A stretch of DNA of 64,000 nucleotides from Alloyangia pacifica. Its GTDB lineage: Bacteria; Pseudomonadota; Alphaproteobacteria; Rhodobacterales; Rhodobacteraceae. The stretch is taken from contig NZ_CP022191.1 of the NCBI RefSeq assembly GCF_003111685.1, positions 248,001 to 312,000 on the forward strand, read 5' to 3'. Numbering within the stretch: the first letter of the stretch is position 1; the number at the start of each line of letters is the position of its first letter. The notes beneath the pieces were generated by a model. It made no database searches and had not been told where the DNA came from. It saw only the letters and a list, made by a program, of their open reading frames with translations. This document shows positions 42,850-50,953 of this stretch, piece after piece. The position numbers and the translations under genes are program-made.

Positions 42850-43774
42850 TGGGCAATTCCTCTTCTTCGTACAGTTTTTCCGAGACCTTCAGCGCGATCT
42901 TGCCGTTCTTGCGCCGGCCGACCTCGGCGCGGGCAATGGTCTTGCCGGTCACGCAGATGGTCACCGGATCATCCACCTGCATGCCGAGGTCGAGGATCTG
43001 TCCCGGCATCCAGGACAGCACCTCGCGCAGGCTCAGGTTGGTTTCCCCCAGCACCGCGGCGACCGGGATATTGGTCGTTCCGAGCTTCTCGGTCAGCTTC
43101 ATACGCCAGCCGGTGTCGCCGCCCAGCTGGCCGCCGGTGAACTGCTGCGACAGCACGTCGCCAACCGCGTCGAGCGCCGTGGTCGGCAACAGGAAGACCA
43201 TCTCGCCGACCCGATCCTCGATGTTGATCCGCAGCACCGCGCGTGCGCAAGAACTGGTCGGCGGCCCGAGCATCAGCGCCTTGGGGTTGGTTTCGAGATG
43301 GCCGATCTCGAAGCGCACCGGCGTCACCTTCTCGAAAGCCGCCGACAGCTCCGCGAGCGTGCGCTCGCAGAACGCCTTGCCGATCCGCTTCTCGATGCCG
43401 GTGAAGGTGCGCGGGCTGCGCGGGCTCTCTGGCACCGTGCGGCCCCCGAAGGTGATCTCGAGGATCGAGTAGAGCAACTCCGGGCGCAGCGCGGCGGCGA
43501 TGGTGCCGCCCCATTCCACCGCCTCGGTGACGCCGATCAGCGCGGGCTCGGGCAGCGAGTCGATGGCGTCCTGGCATGTCAGGTAATCCATCTTGGCCAA
43601 GGTCACGTCGACCACCGCCCCAAGGTAGGTCTTCAGCGCCTGCGAGAGCGATAGCGCGAACCGGTCGAACACCACCTCGAGCATCGGCAGGCGCGCGTAG
43701 GAGCGCTTGGCACGCTCGACGATCAGCTCCTCGACGGCGCGGGTGTCGATCACGAATTGGCTCTGCTCGTTCAT
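42833..43774 (-). CDS. fliM: Flagellar motor switch protein FliM lacking the CheY-binding N-terminus
   Basis: 313 aa. The CheC-like middle domain shows LEITFGGRTVPESPRSPRTFTGIEKRIG. The C-terminal SpoA domain ends IARAEVGRRKNGKIALKVSEKL, as expected for a C-ring subunit binding FliG and FliN. The usual first 15-20 residues with the LSQ-x-EIDALL peptide that binds CheY-P are absent; the protein begins MNEQSQFVIDTRAVEEL and goes straight to the core. The start is secure: its ATG overlaps the fliL stop (ATGA). It is the second gene of fliL-fliM-DUF6468-motE. Confidence 0.9.
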   Translation of the reverse strand: MNEQSQFVIDTRAVEELIVERAKRSYARLPMLEVVFDRFALSLSQALKTYLGAVVDVTLAKMDYLTCQDAIDSLPEPALIGVTEAVEWGGTIAAALRPELLYSILEITFGGRTVPESPRSPRTFTGIEKRIGKAFCERTLAELSAAFEKVTPVRFEIGHLETNPKALMLGPPTSSCARAVLRINIEDRVGEMVFLLPTTALDAVGDVLSQQFTGGQLGGDTGWRMKLTEKLGTTNIPVAAVLGETNLSLREVLSWMPGQILDLGMQVDDPVTICVTGKTIARAEVGRRKNGKIALKVSEKLYEEEELPNVLLD

Positions 43775-44370
43775 TGGATGATCAGGTCCGCGATGAGAAA
43801 TTCCCGGGGCGCCTCGCTGTCGGTGATCGCGCGGGCGCGGCGCAGCAACTCCGCCTTGAGCCGGGCGATGCCGATCGAGCCCTGCAGATCGCTCTCGTTG
43901 AGCTGCCGCAGGTAGTCCTGAAAGCTGTCGCGCATGAACAGCTGGCGGGTTTCGATCGTCGCGGCCCCGGCGATGCTGTTGTCGTAGACCAGCGCCAGGT
44001 TCAGCTTGAGAAAGCGCGAGGTCTGCCGCCCGGTGGCCGTGGTGGCGGTGATGTTGACGATGATCTCCTGGAACGGCAGCACGATGATGTTCTCGGGCTG
44101 CTTGGGCATGTCCATCAGCTGCGTATAGCTGGAGGCCCCGGAACCAGACGCTGAGGCCGTACCCTGCCCCGACGCATCCGTATGCGCCGACGAGCTGCTC
44201 TCCGGCGCTTTTGTGCCGCTGATCAGCGCCCCCAGCCGGGCTGGCCCCGCTGCGGCGACAAGCCCCGCCAGAAGCGCCACGACACAGGCCAACGCGATTG
44301 CGAGCGCGATGACCAGCCCCCCTTTCCGGGAGCCGTCGGATGTGGTTTCCGTCGTCGTCGCGTCAGCCAT
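43771..44370 (-). CDS. fliL: Flagellar basal-body-associated protein FliL
   Basis: 199 aa. There is a cytoplasmic N-tail and a single membrane helix at about residues 19-42. A Ser/Gly/Thr-rich periplasmic linker precedes the FliL domain (ENIIVLPFQEIIVNITATT, FLKLNLALVYD, ending EFLIADLIIQ). FliL forms a ring around the stator and stabilises it. It is the first gene of the minus-strand motor operon, divergent from fliF over a 147-bp region that carries an inverted repeat. Confidence 0.9.
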   Translation of the reverse strand: MADATTTETTSDGSRKGGLVIALAIALACVVALLAGLVAAAGPARLGALISGTKAPESSSSAHTDASGQGTASASGSGASSYTQLMDMPKQPENIIVLPFQEIIVNITATTATGRQTSRFLKLNLALVYDNSIAGAATIETRQLFMRDSFQDYLRQLNESDLQGSIGIARLKAELLRRARAITDSEAPREFLIADLIIQ

Positions 44371-44451
44371 GAACCGTCTTTGAAAGTGGTATCTAATCTT
44401 GATTTACTATGCGTGGAATCTTCGCAGCAAGCAAGCAGAACTTCCGGTATA

Positions 44452-44470
44452 GTTCTTGATGAGCAAGAAC
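44452..44470. promoter_or_regulatory. Inverted repeat in the divergent fliL/fliF promoter region
   Basis: Arms GTTCTTG and CAAGAAC are separated by 5 nt. A further TTCTTGC lies at 44482-44488, just upstream of fliF. This may be a binding site for the flagellar regulator encoded at 53940; that link is inferred. Confidence 0.5.
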
Positions 44471-44517
44471 AGTTGTGTTTATTCTTGCGGCGAGCGACAC
44501 GATAGGGCGCAGGACAC

Positions 44518-46209
44518 GTGCAGGCGATACTGGAAAATCTAAAATCGCTGGGATGGCGGCGACTCTCGGTCCTCGGAGGCACCGGGCTTGCCCTTGTTCT
44601 GGCGGTATTTTTCGGACTTTCCGTGATCACCACGCCGGATTACGTCTCGCTCTACCGCGATCTGAATCCGGCCGATGCCGCCCGTATCGTCGACTCGCTC
44701 GAAGCCGCCGGGATCCGCAGCCGCACCGACACCGCCGGCACCGCAGTCAGCGTGCCCGCCGAGGACATGGCCCGCGCCCGCATGGAGCTCGCCTCGCTCG
44801 GCCTGCCCAGCGAAGGCACACCGGGCTGGGAGCTCTTTGACGAGCAGAGCGGGCTTGGCATGAACAGTTTCATGCAGCGGGTGAACCGGATGCGCGCCAT
44901 GGAGGGCGAGCTGGCGCGCTCGATCCAGACCATCGACGGGGTCGAGGCGGCGCGGGTCCACCTGGTGCTGCCCGAGCGCGAGCCCTTCTCGCGCGAGCGG
45001 CCGAAACCCTCGGCCTCGGTCATCGTGCGCGGCTCGCGCCAGATCGGGATGAAGCAGGCTCATGCGATTCGCTCTCTGGTTGCGTCGGCGGTGCCCAACC
45101 TTGCCCCGGCGCAGGTGACGGTGCTCTCGGCCTCGGGCGAGACGATCCTGGCCGACGACGGCGAGGCGGGCAGCGAGGCCTCGCTGCAATCGGCCCGCGC
45201 CCAGATCGAAGACCGGCTCAGTCAGCGCATCACGCAGATCCTCTCGGCCCGTGTCGGCGCGGGGAACGCGCGGGTGACGGTGAGCGTCGATCTGTCGAGC
45301 GAGCGGCAGGTGGTGCGCGAGCAGAGCTACGATCCCGACCAGCGGGTGGTGCGCTCGACCGAGACCCGCGAGGAAACCACACAGGACCAGCGCGCGGCCA
45401 GCGGCGAGGTCGGCGTGGCCGACGACGTGCCTGCGGCACTGGCCGACGCGGTGCCCGGCAGCAACACCAACAGCTCGAACACCAGCAACGAGATCGTCAA
45501 CTACGAGATCGGCGGCAAGCAGGTCGAGACGGTGCGCGAGCCCGGAGACGTAGAGCGCATGTCGGTGGCGGTGCTGATCAACGGGATCTACAACGTCCAG
45601 CCCGACGGCTCGGTGGAATACGAGGAACGCAGCGCCGAGGAAATCGCGCGGCTGCAGGCGCTGGTGCAAAGCGCCATGGGCTTCGACGAGAACCGCGGCG
45701 ACACGCTCGAGGTGGTGAGCCTGCGGTTCATGGATTACTCCATGGACGTCGGCGAGCCGGTATCCCGCAGCTTCGCGCAGGTCATTACCGACAACCTCGG
45801 GACCATCCTGCGCGGGCTCTTCGCGCTGGGTCTGGTCGCGGCGGTGCTGGCTTTTGGCGTGCGCCCGGCGCTGCTGCGTCTGATGGAGGCGAACAGGCCC
45901 GCAACCGGAGAGGGCCCCGGCGGGCTGCCCGCGCCTGAAGCAGCCGCCCTGCCCGGTGCCAAGACGCCCCCAGGCCTTCCCGGCCAGCCAAACGCACCCC
46001 CGATCCAGGCTCTGCGCGAAGAGCAGGTCCACAGCGGCACGGTGCTCGACCCGCTGCCCGAGGGCAGTGCCGAGATGGTCTCCTTCGCCTCGGTGCAGGG
46101 CGGCGTACAGCGCGGTTGGATCAATACGGTCGGCCAGCTGATCGAGGATGAGCCCGAGGACGCGATCAAGGTGCTGAAAGGCTGGCTGGCAGAGGGGACC
46201 GCGACATGA
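44518..46209 (+). CDS. fliF: Flagellar MS-ring protein FliF
   Basis: 563 aa from a GTG start. The N-terminal membrane helix is residues about 18-40. Ring-building motifs follow: YVSLYRDLNPADAARIVDSLEAAGI, then GWELFDEQSGLGMNSFMQRVNRMRAMEGELARSI and RVHLVLPERE. A Ser/Asn-rich linker (SNTNSSNTSNEIVNYEIG) precedes the second membrane helix (about 425-447). The C-terminal tail with NTVGQLIEDEPEDAIKVLKGWL should bind FliG. It is the first gene of fliF-fliH-fliN-fliP-fliG and overlaps fliH by 4 bp. Confidence 0.95.
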   Translation: MQAILENLKSLGWRRLSVLGGTGLALVLAVFFGLSVITTPDYVSLYRDLNPADAARIVDSLEAAGIRSRTDTAGTAVSVPAEDMARARMELASLGLPSEGTPGWELFDEQSGLGMNSFMQRVNRMRAMEGELARSIQTIDGVEAARVHLVLPEREPFSRERPKPSASVIVRGSRQIGMKQAHAIRSLVASAVPNLAPAQVTVLSASGETILADDGEAGSEASLQSARAQIEDRLSQRITQILSARVGAGNARVTVSVDLSSERQVVREQSYDPDQRVVRSTETREETTQDQRAASGEVGVADDVPAALADAVPGSNTNSSNTSNEIVNYEIGGKQVETVREPGDVERMSVAVLINGIYNVQPDGSVEYEERSAEEIARLQALVQSAMGFDENRGDTLEVVSLRFMDYSMDVGEPVSRSFAQVITDNLGTILRGLFALGLVAAVLAFGVRPALLRLMEANRPATGEGPGGLPAPEAAALPGAKTPPGLPGQPNAPPIQALREEQVHSGTVLDPLPEGSAEMVSFASVQGGVQRGWINTVGQLIEDEPEDAIKVLKGWLAEGTAT

Positions 46210-46874
46210 GTTTCATCTTCGACCGCAACTTCGATGCCGAGGCCGAGGCGCAGCGCCGCGGCGAGCAGGCCAAGGTCGGCGCGATCTATACCCGCGCGGA
46301 GTTCGATGCGGCGGTGGCCAAGGCGCAGGCCGAAGGCTTCGAGGCCGGGTTGGCGCAGGGCCGTGACGAGGCCGCGAGCGCCGCGCAGCAGAGCACGAGC
46401 GCACGTCAGGTGACCGCCGTCGAGGCCATCGCGCCCGCGCTCCAGGCGCTGTTTGCCGATGCCGACCATCACCACGCGGTGCTCGAGTCGCAAATGGTGG
46501 GCTTTGCGCTTTCTGTGTTGCGGCAAGTTGCCCCGGCGGCGAGCGCCGCGCTGGCCGACCAGGAGGCGCTGCAGGAGGCCCGCGGCGCGGTGCGCATGGC
46601 GCTCGGCGCCGCAGAGCTGAAATTCCACTTCGCCCCCGAGGTCACGGAAAGCTGCGCCGCCGAGATTCAGCGCGTCGCGCGGCACGCCGGTTTCGGCGGA
46701 CGGATCGAGGTGAGCCCCGACCCCGCGCTGGCAACGGGCGATGTGCGTGCCGAATGGGACCACGGGGTGATGCACTATAGTTTCAATGACATCTGCCAGC
46801 GCATCCTCGGCGCGCTCGAGGACAGCAAGGCACGCATCGACGCAAGCGTCGGGCAGGATCAGGCAGGAGAATAA
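46206..46874 (+). CDS. fliH: FliH-like flagellar export regulator
   Basis: 222 aa. The N-terminal half is a charged, Ala/Glu-rich helical stalk (AKAQAEGFEAGLAQGRDEAAS), the GxxxG-type pattern of FliH. The C-terminal half (about 115-205) resembles the FliH/YscL domain. FliH binds and restrains the FliI ATPase and links it to the C-ring through FliN, which fits its position directly before fliN. No fliI is present in the window. It starts inside the fliF stop and is followed 3 bp later by fliN. Confidence 0.8.
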   Translation: MSFIFDRNFDAEAEAQRRGEQAKVGAIYTRAEFDAAVAKAQAEGFEAGLAQGRDEAASAAQQSTSARQVTAVEAIAPALQALFADADHHHAVLESQMVGFALSVLRQVAPAASAALADQEALQEARGAVRMALGAAELKFHFAPEVTESCAAEIQRVARHAGFGGRIEVSPDPALATGDVRAEWDHGVMHYSFNDICQRILGALEDSKARIDASVGQDQAGE

Positions 46875-46877
46875 GAC

Positions 46878-47210
46878 GTGACAGACGAGGCACAGACCGC
46901 GCAGACCGCAAAAGCGGAACCCGGAGGCGCCGCCGCGCCCAAGCCCGCCGATGGTGGGCAGGGCATCGACGCGATGCTGAACGTCGGGCTGAACGTGCAG
47001 ATCGTGCTCGGGCAGACCCGCATGCCGATCGCGCAGCTGCTTAAGCTCAGCCGGGGCTCGATCATCGAACTGGACAAGAGCATCGGCCAACCGGTGGAGG
47101 TGATGATCAACGAGCGGCTGGTGGCCCGCGGCGATCTCGTGCGCCTGCCCGACGAACGGCTCGGCGTCTCGCTCATCGAGATCGTCAAGGACTACGTCTC
47201 CGAAGAATGA
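46878..47210 (+). CDS. fliN: Flagellar motor switch protein FliN
   Basis: 110 aa from GTG 46878. A variable N-terminal 30 residues precede a complete SpoA domain: LNVGLNVQIVLGQTRMPIAQLLKLSRGSIIELDK, then PVEVMINERLVARGDLVRLPDERLGVSLIEIV. This is the C-ring base subunit that partners FliM and docks FliH. It overlaps fliP by 4 bp. Confidence 0.95.
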   Translation: MTDEAQTAQTAKAEPGGAAAPKPADGGQGIDAMLNVGLNVQIVLGQTRMPIAQLLKLSRGSIIELDKSIGQPVEVMINERLVARGDLVRLPDERLGVSLIEIVKDYVSEE

Positions 47211-48058
47211 GCCTCCGGTCCGGCCAGTGGGGAGTTGCACTCACCTGCCTGCTTCTGGCGGCGGGGGGGCTGCTTGTGGCCGCGGGCCCGGCCCATGCGC
47301 AGGCGGCCGGCTCTGACCTTCTGGGCGCGATCGGCGACGCGTTGAGTTCCGCCCCCGCCGGATCGGACGAGCGTGCCTCGCTTTCGGGGCGCATCCTTCA
47401 GCTCATCGCGGCGATGACGGTGCTGTCGCTGGCCCCGGGACTGCTCGTCATCATGACCAGCTTCACCCGCTTCGTGATCGTCTTCTCGATGCTGCGATCG
47501 GCGCTGGGGCTCAACCAGACGCCGCCCAACATGGTGCTGACCTCCATGGCGCTGTTCATGACCTTCTTCGTCATGCAACCAGTGTTCGAGGACGCCTGGG
47601 AGGGCGGCGTGCAGCCGCTGATGGAGAACTCGATCACCGAGGAACAGGCGCTCGCGCGCATCGGACAGCCGTTCAAGAGCTTCATGTATGCCAACACCCG
47701 GGAAAAGGACCTGAGCCTGTTCCACGACATCGCCGCGCGCAGCGACGCCGGCGGCGCCGAGGTCGAGCCCGGCCCCCTGCCCGCCTCCGCCGAGGCCGTG
47801 GGCTGGCGCGAGCTGGTTCCGGCGTTCATGATCTCGGAGCTGCGCAGGGCCTTCTCGATCGGCTTCCTGATCTACCTGCCCTTCCTGGTGATCGACCTGA
47901 TCGTCGCCTCGGTGCTGATGAGCGCGGGCATGATGATGCTGCCGCCGGTGCTGATCTCGCTGCCGTTCAAGGTCATCTTCTTCGTGCTGATCGACGGCTG
48001 GTACATGCTCGCCGGGAGCCTGATGGAAAGTTATCTGCCGCTCTCGGGAGCGGGCTGA
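47207..48058 (+). CDS. fliP: Flagellar type III export gate protein FliP
   Basis: 283 aa. The cleavable signal peptide typical of FliP is residues about 1-31. The SFTRFVIVFSMLRSALGLNQTPPNMVL motif and the C-terminal IYLPFLVIDLIVASVLMSAGMMMLPPVLISLPFKVIFFVLIDGW are diagnostic. FliP builds the core of the FliPQR export channel. fliQ and fliR are not adjacent here. It overlaps fliN by 4 bp and is followed 22 bp later by fliG. Confidence 0.96.
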   Translation: MSLRSGQWGVALTCLLLAAGGLLVAAGPAHAQAAGSDLLGAIGDALSSAPAGSDERASLSGRILQLIAAMTVLSLAPGLLVIMTSFTRFVIVFSMLRSALGLNQTPPNMVLTSMALFMTFFVMQPVFEDAWEGGVQPLMENSITEEQALARIGQPFKSFMYANTREKDLSLFHDIAARSDAGGAEVEPGPLPASAEAVGWRELVPAFMISELRRAFSIGFLIYLPFLVIDLIVASVLMSAGMMMLPPVLISLPFKVIFFVLIDGWYMLAGSLMESYLPLSGAG

Positions 48059-48080
48059 AAGACATGATTGGAGCCGCCAG

Positions 48081-49136
48081 ATGGCTGTAGCGAACGTTCA
48101 ACGCACCACGACGAGCGATCCCGCCCCGCAGGCGCCGCGGCGCAAGCTCACCGGCCCGCAGAAAGCGGCGATCCTGTTTCTCTGCCTTGGCGAGAAGCGC
48201 GGCTCGGCGCTGATGCAGAAGCTCGACGACGACGAGATCCAGCGCGTCACCCGCGCCATGTCGGGCCTTGGCTCGATTGCGGCGCAGACGGTCGAGCAGG
48301 TGCTGGCGGATTTCGTCGAGGACATGACGAACGGCGGCGGCGTCGTCGGCTCCTTCGCGGTGGCCGAGAACCTGCTGCGCTCGCTGCTGCCCGGCGAGCA
48401 GGTCGAGGCCATCCTCAAGGACATCCGCGGCCCGCTGAAGGAGCGCGACCTCTGGGCCCGGTTCAGCGGCCTCTCGGAGAACGTCATCGCCAACTACCTC
48501 AAGGGCGAGCACGAGCAGACCATCGCGGCGATCCTCACCAACGTGAAGACAGATGTGGTCGCCAAGGTGCTGCCGCTCTTGGGGCCGGAGAAGATGAACA
48601 GCGTCGTCGAGCGGATGATCCGCATGGAGGCCGTGCCGCACCACATGATGCGGCAGATCGAGGAATCGCTGCAGAGCGACATCATCAATGCCGGCGCGCA
48701 GCCCACCGCCGCCGAGCAGCACCAGCGCATGGCGGATCTGTTCAACAAACTCGACCGCAGCGCCTTCGACGCCATGGCCCCCATTCTCGAGACCACGATC
48801 CCCGACGCATTCGCCTCGATCAAGGCGAAGATGTTCACCTTCGAGGACCTCGTGCGGCTCGAGCCGATGGACCTTGCGCGGATCATGCGCGGCGTGCCCG
48901 GCAACACGCTGCCCACCGCCCTGCGCGGCGCCAGCCAGGACGCGCGCGACGCCTTCCTCAACGCGCTGCCTGGTCGTTCGCGCGACATGCTGATCGAGGA
49001 GATGGAGAGCATGGGCCCCGTCCGCCGCCGCGACGTGAGCGCGGCGCAGGCGCTGATGCTCGACTACGCGCGCACGCTTGCCGATCAGGACCAGATCACC
49101 CTGCCGCTCGGCGACGACGACGACGAGATGTATTGA
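48081..49136 (+). CDS. fliG: Flagellar motor switch protein FliG
   Basis: 351 aa with N, middle and C domains. The C-terminal motor domain has MFTFEDL and then RGASQDARDAFLNALPGRSRDMLIEEMESMGPV. There the torque-helix acidic pair is E-E rather than D-D and the conserved basic positions are kept as Arg. It links FliF to FliM and interacts with the stator. Its place after fliP, rather than directly after fliF, is unusual. It ends 18 bp from the convergent DUF1217 gene. Confidence 0.95.
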   Translation: MAVANVQRTTTSDPAPQAPRRKLTGPQKAAILFLCLGEKRGSALMQKLDDDEIQRVTRAMSGLGSIAAQTVEQVLADFVEDMTNGGGVVGSFAVAENLLRSLLPGEQVEAILKDIRGPLKERDLWARFSGLSENVIANYLKGEHEQTIAAILTNVKTDVVAKVLPLLGPEKMNSVVERMIRMEAVPHHMMRQIEESLQSDIINAGAQPTAAEQHQRMADLFNKLDRSAFDAMAPILETTIPDAFASIKAKMFTFEDLVRLEPMDLARIMRGVPGNTLPTALRGASQDARDAFLNALPGRSRDMLIEEMESMGPVRRRDVSAAQALMLDYARTLADQDQITLPLGDDDDEMY

Positions 49137-49154
49137 CGACGGGAAGTCCGGGGT

Positions 49155-49976
49155 TCAGCGCGTCCTGTACCCGCTGAAGCCCTGGATCGCCTGGATATCG
49201 ATGGTCACCGGCACGAAGCTGCCGGAGGAGCCGCTGGCGGCGCTGTTCATCAGCTGAATCGCGGCATTCGTGGAGCTGAAATCCGCAGTCGCATCGGTGA
49301 TCGCGACGTATTTCTGCACAAGGCTTTCGACATACTCCGGATCACCCAGGCGGCCGATCTCGATGCGGCTGGCAATGAGCTGGGCCTGCTTGTCGATGTC
49401 CCCGCCCGCGATGGCATCGGGCAGCCCGAGCGCGGTGCGGGCGAACTCCGCAAGATCGCGATCCTTGAGCAGATCGAACACCGTCCTGACCTCGGCGGCC
49501 TTGCGGCGGAACTCGAGCACGGTGCCGAGCGCCTCGTTGTCCTCGGACTTGGCGTTGACGTAGGTGGTGTCGACATAGGCCGCCACGATCTTCGCCTTCC
49601 AGTCGTCGTCCGACGTATTGGAATTCGCCTTGCCGCCGTCGCTGAAACCCATGGCGTTGTAGAGGGTTTCGAAGCGGTCGTCGGTCAGCCGGTTGACCAG
49701 GGCGCCGCGGTCGTTGATGTCGCTCTGCAAGACCTTCTTCATCATGGCCTTGCCGAAGATCTGGTCCTCGAGGTCGTAGGCCTTCATCACGAAGCTGTAG
49801 AGCTGGTAGTCGCCGACGAGGTCGTCGACGCTCTCGACCTTCTCGATGTTCTCCATGAAGTAGTCGATGGCGCGCTTGTGCTCCGCCTCGTCCGGGATCA
49901 TCGCGTGCTCTTTGTCCGCCGTCGCATCGACGATGCGAAGGGCGAGACCGGTGGACAGGCCAGCAACGGAAATCAT
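49155..49976 (-). CDS. DUF1217 flagellar-cluster protein
   Basis: 273 aa, mainly helical, no signal peptide. The central KAYDLEDQIFGKAMMKKVLQSDINDRGALVNRLTDDRF is the recognisable core of the DUF1217 family, which occurs beside flagellar genes in alphaproteobacteria. The C-terminal third carries LIASRIEIGRLGDPEYVESLVQKYV, as if a short repeat of the same helical unit. Its start overlaps flbT by 4 bp. The role is unknown; association with the basal body, hook or flagellin assembly is plausible from context alone. Confidence 0.8.
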   Translation of the reverse strand: MISVAGLSTGLALRIVDATADKEHAMIPDEAEHKRAIDYFMENIEKVESVDDLVGDYQLYSFVMKAYDLEDQIFGKAMMKKVLQSDINDRGALVNRLTDDRFETLYNAMGFSDGGKANSNTSDDDWKAKIVAAYVDTTYVNAKSEDNEALGTVLEFRRKAAEVRTVFDLLKDRDLAEFARTALGLPDAIAGGDIDKQAQLIASRIEIGRLGDPEYVESLVQKYVAITDATADFSSTNAAIQLMNSAASGSSGSFVPVTIDIQAIQGFSGYRTR

Positions 49977-50407
49977 GTCGGGATCCTCGGCAATTCGTCA
50001 GGGGACGTGGGATCGAGGCCCGCCGGGCCAAGCACTTCGAGCTCGCGCTTCATCAGCGGCCGCAGCTCGCGCAGCGCGGTGAAATACTCGCCCATGCTGA
50101 CGTTGTTGGCAGCTTCGAACACATGCCTGGCCAGTTGCGGCGTGAACACCGTGGCCAGCTTCGCCAGCTGCTGCTGCGCCGACTTGGTCAGCGCGTCGCG
50201 GCGGTCCGGGTAAATCAGCGCGGACTGGATGAGGAAATAGGCCGCGCGCACGGGCGTGGCGGCGGCCTCGGGCTTCAGCAGGTCAGTCTCGCGGATGATG
50301 TCGGCACGGTTCTCGATGGTCAGCGTGGTCTTGCGCCCGCCGTTGCGCATCATGCAGCCGTTGACGACGATCCGTTCAAAGGGCTTGAGAGTAAGGTTGA
50401 GCGCCAT
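49973..50407 (-). CDS. flbT: Flagellin mRNA regulator FlbT
   Basis: 144 aa. It begins MALNLTLKPFERIVVNGCMMRNG and contains YFLIQSALIYPDR, LAKLATVFT and YFTALRELRPLMKREL, all family hallmarks. In Caulobacter, FlbT binds the flagellin leader RNA and promotes decay until the hook is complete. It overlaps flaF by 32 bp and the DUF1217 gene by 4 bp, downstream of the flagellin gene whose leader holds a hairpin. Confidence 0.95.
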   Translation of the reverse strand: MALNLTLKPFERIVVNGCMMRNGGRKTTLTIENRADIIRETDLLKPEAAATPVRAAYFLIQSALIYPDRRDALTKSAQQQLAKLATVFTPQLARHVFEAANNVSMGEYFTALRELRPLMKRELEVLGPAGLDPTSPDELPRIPT

Positions 50408-50813
50408 CTTGTGCCATGCCTGTCGGGGCCGGGCGGGCAGCGGAGAGCCCGGCGAGAATGTTCCGGTTCACGTCGATCAGCGCCGGCAGGCCGGGGCCGC
50501 CGCCTAGGACCGTCGTGCTGGTGCGGTCGACCCAGAGCGAGATCGACAGAAGGTTGGCGCGCAGCGCCTCGGGCAGCGCGTTGCGCGAACTGGCGAGGTC
50601 GTCGCGCAGTTGCGACCAGAGCCGCTGGTTCTGCGCCAGCGCGTCGCGCAGACCGTCCGAGAGTACCGCGATCCGCGCGGACTTCTCGGGGGAGGCCGCC
50701 CAGGCCTCGACGTGCTGCTGCAGGGCGCCGGTGACGCGGGCGAAGACGCGGGCCTCGATCTGGCGCGGGGACTCGCTTTCGCGGATCGTGCGTTGATATG
50801 CGGAGATGCTCAT
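50376..50813 (-). CDS. flaF: Flagellin synthesis regulator FlaF
   Basis: 145 aa from ATG 50813; the longer frame upstream has no supporting site. It opens MSISAYQRTIRESESPRQIEARVFARVTGALQ and contains LWSQLRDDLASSRNALPEALRANLLSISLWVDR, the pattern of FlaF. FlaF is needed for flagellin translation or secretion in alphaproteobacteria and acts against FlbT. It lies 140 bp after the flagellin gene, beyond a terminator. The 32-bp overlap with flbT couples the pair. Confidence 0.93.
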   Translation of the reverse strand: MSISAYQRTIRESESPRQIEARVFARVTGALQQHVEAWAASPEKSARIAVLSDGLRDALAQNQRLWSQLRDDLASSRNALPEALRANLLSISLWVDRTSTTVLGGGPGLPALIDVNRNILAGLSAARPAPTGMAQDGAQPYSQAL

Positions 50814-50891
50814 TGCCGTTCCTGCCTCTGCTCCCCCGACGTGCTGCGGGGTGACGGTAAGCCGGGCCCGGTTCGTCCGAGGCTCCGACGG

Positions 50892-50915
50892 AAAGGGGGC
50901 GCCGATGGCGCCCCC
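50892..50915 (-). terminator. Intrinsic terminator after the flagellin gene
   Basis: On the minus strand a perfect 9-bp GC stem (GGGGGCGCC / GGCGCCCCC) with a 3-nt loop is followed by TTTC, 38 bp after the flagellin stop. It would give an abundant short flagellin mRNA with reduced read-through into flaF-flbT. Confidence 0.85.
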
Positions 50916-50953
50916 CACTTATGCCATCAGAAGATGTGCCGCTTCCAGCGCTA

